DNA from: Candidatus Bathyarchaeota archaeon
GTDB taxonomy: Archaea; Thermoproteota; Bathyarchaeia; TCS64; B23
Reading direction: 5' to 3'
Length of the DNA stretch: 8,035 nucleotides
NCBI GenBank assembly: GCA_029259285.1
Contig: JAPDJB010000112.1
Coordinates: 1-8,035, forward strand
Part shown: positions 6,296-8,035 of the stretch, piece after piece
Layout of the letters: each line of letters begins with the position of its first letter
Position numbering within the stretch: position 1 is the stretch's first letter
Notes under the pieces: model-generated
Database searches by the model: none
What the model was told of the DNA's origin: nothing
The model's input: only the letters and a program-made list of their open reading frames with translations
Position numbers and translations under genes: made by a program

Positions 6296-7044
6296 TCCTC
6301 CACCAACCTTGGGAGAGCCTTACCCGAGGACGCCCTGATGACGACGTCGCAGAGGGGGCTGAGCTCCGTCTCATTTGGATTAACCTCGATGAGGGCTCCC
6401 CCATTCCTCTTCACGATGAGGGGTAGGCCGGCGGCTGGATAGACGACGGCTGAGGTTCCTATGACGAGCATGCAGTCAGATTTCCCAGCCTCCTCAAGGC
6501 ATCGATTGAGGACGTCGCTGGGTATCGGTTCGCCGAACATCACGGTGTCGCTCTTAACAAGGCCTCCACAGTTTGGACATCGGGGTGGAAGCTCGGAGAG
6601 GTCGAAGCCTTCGAGGGGGAATCTCGAGAGGCAGTTTAGGCATCGAAGCTTGTAGATGTTTCCATGAATCTCCAAGACGTTTCGGCTTCCAGCCTTGTTG
6701 TGGAGGTCGTCGATGTTCTGGGTTATCAACGCCTTCAGTATGCCGAGCCTCTCCAGCTCTGCGAGGGCGTAGTGCCCTGGATTCGGCTGGGCCTTGAAGA
6801 TGGTCTGCGCCAGCTTACCGGTCTCCAGCCTCCTAAGTCGCTCCTCCCACCACTTCTTCGGGTCAGCGAGGAATCGTTGATATCCATCCATGGGTGGCTC
6901 CCCATATCTCGTCCATAGGCCTCTAGGGCCTCTGAAGGGTGGGATTCCACTCTCAACGGAGATTCCAGCCCCAGTTAGGGCTGTGACATAGCTGGAGGAT
7001 AGAATGAGCTCAGCGGCCCTCTCAACGGCTCTCTCCCACTCCAT
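6268..7044 (-). CDS. cobB: Sir2-family NAD-dependent protein deacylase (sirtuin)
   Basis: 258-residue cytoplasmic sirtuin that removes acyl groups from lysines using NAD, giving nicotinamide and O-acyl-ADP-ribose. Visible motifs are GAGIS (25-29), GIPPFRG (33-39), TQNIDDLH (108-115) with the NAD-binding Asn and Asp, catalytic His127 in EIHGN, and a zinc site of Cys135, Cys138, Cys156 and Cys159. GTSAVVYPA (196-204) and EVNPNETELS (220-229) follow. In the DPKKWWEERLRRL segment (61-73), the Tyr of the Y-x2-R motif that desuccinylases use appears to be Arg69, while Arg72 is kept. Deacetylation or removal of uncharged acyl groups is therefore more likely, though this alignment was made by eye. 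No Shine-Dalgarno site precedes ATG 7044, and a TATA-like CTTTTATCC lies about 29 bases upstream, suggesting a leaderless transcript. etfA lies 41 bases upstream on the same strand. The symbol follows common usage for prokaryotic sirtuins. Confidence 0.95.
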   Translation of the reverse strand: MEWERAVERAAELILSSSYVTALTGAGISVESGIPPFRGPRGLWTRYGEPPMDGYQRFLADPKKWWEERLRRLETGKLAQTIFKAQPNPGHYALAELERLGILKALITQNIDDLHNKAGSRNVLEIHGNIYKLRCLNCLSRFPLEGFDLSELPPRCPNCGGLVKSDTVMFGEPIPSDVLNRCLEEAGKSDCMLVIGTSAVVYPAAGLPLIVKRNGGALIEVNPNETELSPLCDVVIRASSGKALPRLVEEVKRRLAAS

Positions 7045-7068
7045 CCCGATGAAAGGGGAGATATAGAG

Positions 7069-7077
7069 GATAAAAGA
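7069..7077 (-). promoter_or_regulatory. Candidate TATA box for sir2
   Basis: On the minus strand CTTTTATCC lies in the 41-base gap after etfA, centred about 29 bases before the sir2 ATG. That spacing matches archaeal leaderless transcripts, and no ribosome binding site is present between it and the ATG. A second AT-rich stretch (TCTATATCT) is too close to the start. Read-through from etfA remains possible. Confidence 0.45.
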
Positions 7078-7085
7078 TGTGGGTT

Positions 7086-8030
7086 CTACTTCTTCAGCCT
7101 CTCCCTAAGCGCCTTCGTCAGCGCCGGCAGCACTTCATATAGGTCTCCGACGATGCCGTAGTCGGCGAGGTTGAAGATGTTGGCGTTTTCGTCGCTGTTT
7201 ACTGCGACTATGATGCCGCAGTCCCTTATGCCGGCGGCGTGGTGAACCGTTCCGGAGATGCCTACGGCTATGTAGAGCTTGGGCCTAATCTTATGGCCGC
7301 TTATGCCTATCCACTCCTTCATCCATCCATAGTCGGCGGCTATCGGCCTAGTGCCTCCGATCTTGGCTCCGAGAACCTCGGCGAGCTCCTCCAGCAGCTT
7401 CAAATCCTCCTTCTTCTTGAAGCCCCTGCCCGCTGCGACTATGACCTCAGCCTCCTCCAGGCCTACCTCCTCTCGAATCTTCCCTCGGCGCTCCACAACC
7501 TCAGCCTTAGGCTTCTCTGGTTCGACCTCCAGCTTTAAGACCTCACCCTTCCTCTCAGCCGGTTCAGGCCTCTTGAAGACCCTTGGGGGAACCGTGGCGA
7601 TGTGCGGCTTCTTCAGGCTTGCCACCCTCGCTATGGCTGAGCCTCCATAGGTTAGCCTCTCAGCTACGAGCCTCTCATCCTCCAGCTTTAGGCTTAGACA
7701 CTCTGTTAGGAGGCCTACTCCGAGAGATGCTGCGAGGCTTGCGGCCAGCTCCTTCCCCCTCTTCGTAGCCCCGATGAGGATGACGCTCGGAGACGCCTCC
7801 TCAACAGCCTTCAATAGAACGCTCCTATAGGATTCGAGGCTCCACTCCCCCAGCAGTGGATGCTCCGCCACGTAGACCAGGTCGGCTCCATACCTGATGA
7901 GCTCCTCGGGTTCTCCGTCCCCGATGTGGAGGGCTATGAGCTTTGAATCCATGGCGTCGGCCAGTTCACGACCCTTGCCCAGGAGCTCCAGCCTCAGGTT
8001 AGGCTCCTCGGAGTAGATGAGGCCGCTCAT
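7086..8030 (-). CDS. etfA: Electron transfer flavoprotein, alpha subunit
   Basis: 314-residue ETF alpha subunit (FixB family), which with EtfB forms an FAD/AMP heterodimer that takes electrons from acyl-CoA and other dehydrogenases. The N-terminal ETF alpha/beta domain spans about 1-185, with a conserved-looking ELLGKGRELAD near the start. The C-terminal FAD domain contains GGTRPIAADYGW (225-236), GISGHKIRPKLYIAVGISG (242-260), the conserved flavin His264 in TVHHAAG, and a DYGIVGDLYEVLPAL tail (290-304). Positions GISG (242-245) replace the common GQTG, putting Ser244 where Thr is usual. Length is normal. The start at 8030 leaves only five bases of window upstream, so no promoter can be judged; alignment with known N-termini supports it as complete. 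etfB is not in the window. The acyl-CoA dehydrogenase at 2949-4178 is a likely electron donor, and sir2 follows 41 bases downstream. Confidence 0.95.
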   Translation of the reverse strand: MSGLIYSEEPNLRLELLGKGRELADAMDSKLIALHIGDGEPEELIRYGADLVYVAEHPLLGEWSLESYRSVLLKAVEEASPSVILIGATKRGKELAASLAASLGVGLLTECLSLKLEDERLVAERLTYGGSAIARVASLKKPHIATVPPRVFKRPEPAERKGEVLKLEVEPEKPKAEVVERRGKIREEVGLEEAEVIVAAGRGFKKKEDLKLLEELAEVLGAKIGGTRPIAADYGWMKEWIGISGHKIRPKLYIAVGISGTVHHAAGIRDCGIIVAVNSDENANIFNLADYGIVGDLYEVLPALTKALRERLKK

Positions 8031-8035
8031 CGCTT

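Noticed and set aside
7045..7085. A small RNA or tRNA in the gaps between genes
   Set aside because: All gaps are 9-101 bases and none shows a cloverleaf, C/D or H/ACA guide features.

Overview
The window looks like a piece of an archaeal chromosome, probably from the TACK side of the Archaea and possibly a thermophile. The evidence is an archaeal-type DNA topoisomerase IA, TATA boxes 25-35 bases upstream of starts with little or no leader, heavy use of AGG for Arg and ATA for Ile, and tight packing. Species or phylum cannot be fixed from the sequence. Seven protein genes fill almost everything. The longest gap between genes is about 100 bases. No tRNA, rRNA, CRISPR array or insertion sequence is visible.

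Layout. Positions 1-1651 (minus) hold the N-terminal 550 codons of topA, whose 3' end lies outside the window. It diverges from an MFS transporter (1722-2939, plus) across a 70-base gap with a TATA element usable in both directions. The transporter converges, with a 9-base gap, on an acyl-CoA dehydrogenase (2949-4178, minus). That gene diverges from a saccharopine/lysine dehydrogenase-like oxidoreductase (4280-5449, plus) across a second two-way promoter region. A NodB-fold (CE4) deacetylase of the cytoplasmic PgdA/PuuE type follows (5511-6293, plus). Its 3' end overlaps by 26 bases the 3' end of a Sir2 protein deacylase (6268-7044, minus). Upstream of sir2 on the same strand is etfA, the electron transfer flavoprotein alpha subunit (7086-8030, minus). 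etfB may lie just beyond the window.

How the genes may work together. Acyl-CoA dehydrogenase passes electrons to ETF, so these two genes probably serve the same acyl-CoA oxidation. The NAD-type amino-acid dehydrogenase-like protein and the C-N hydrolase-like deacetylase could feed an amino-acid or amide catabolic route, and Sir2 could deacylate metabolic enzymes. These links are inference from adjacency only.

The most distinctive structure is a nearly perfect inverted repeat (12-base arms, one mismatch, 6-base loop) at the deacetylase/sir2 junction. It runs through both stop codons and makes the two unrelated proteins end in nearly the same residues (VRRRLSAS and VKRRLAAS). The other convergent junction has a shorter inverted repeat of the same kind. 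No clearly new multi-gene system was found.
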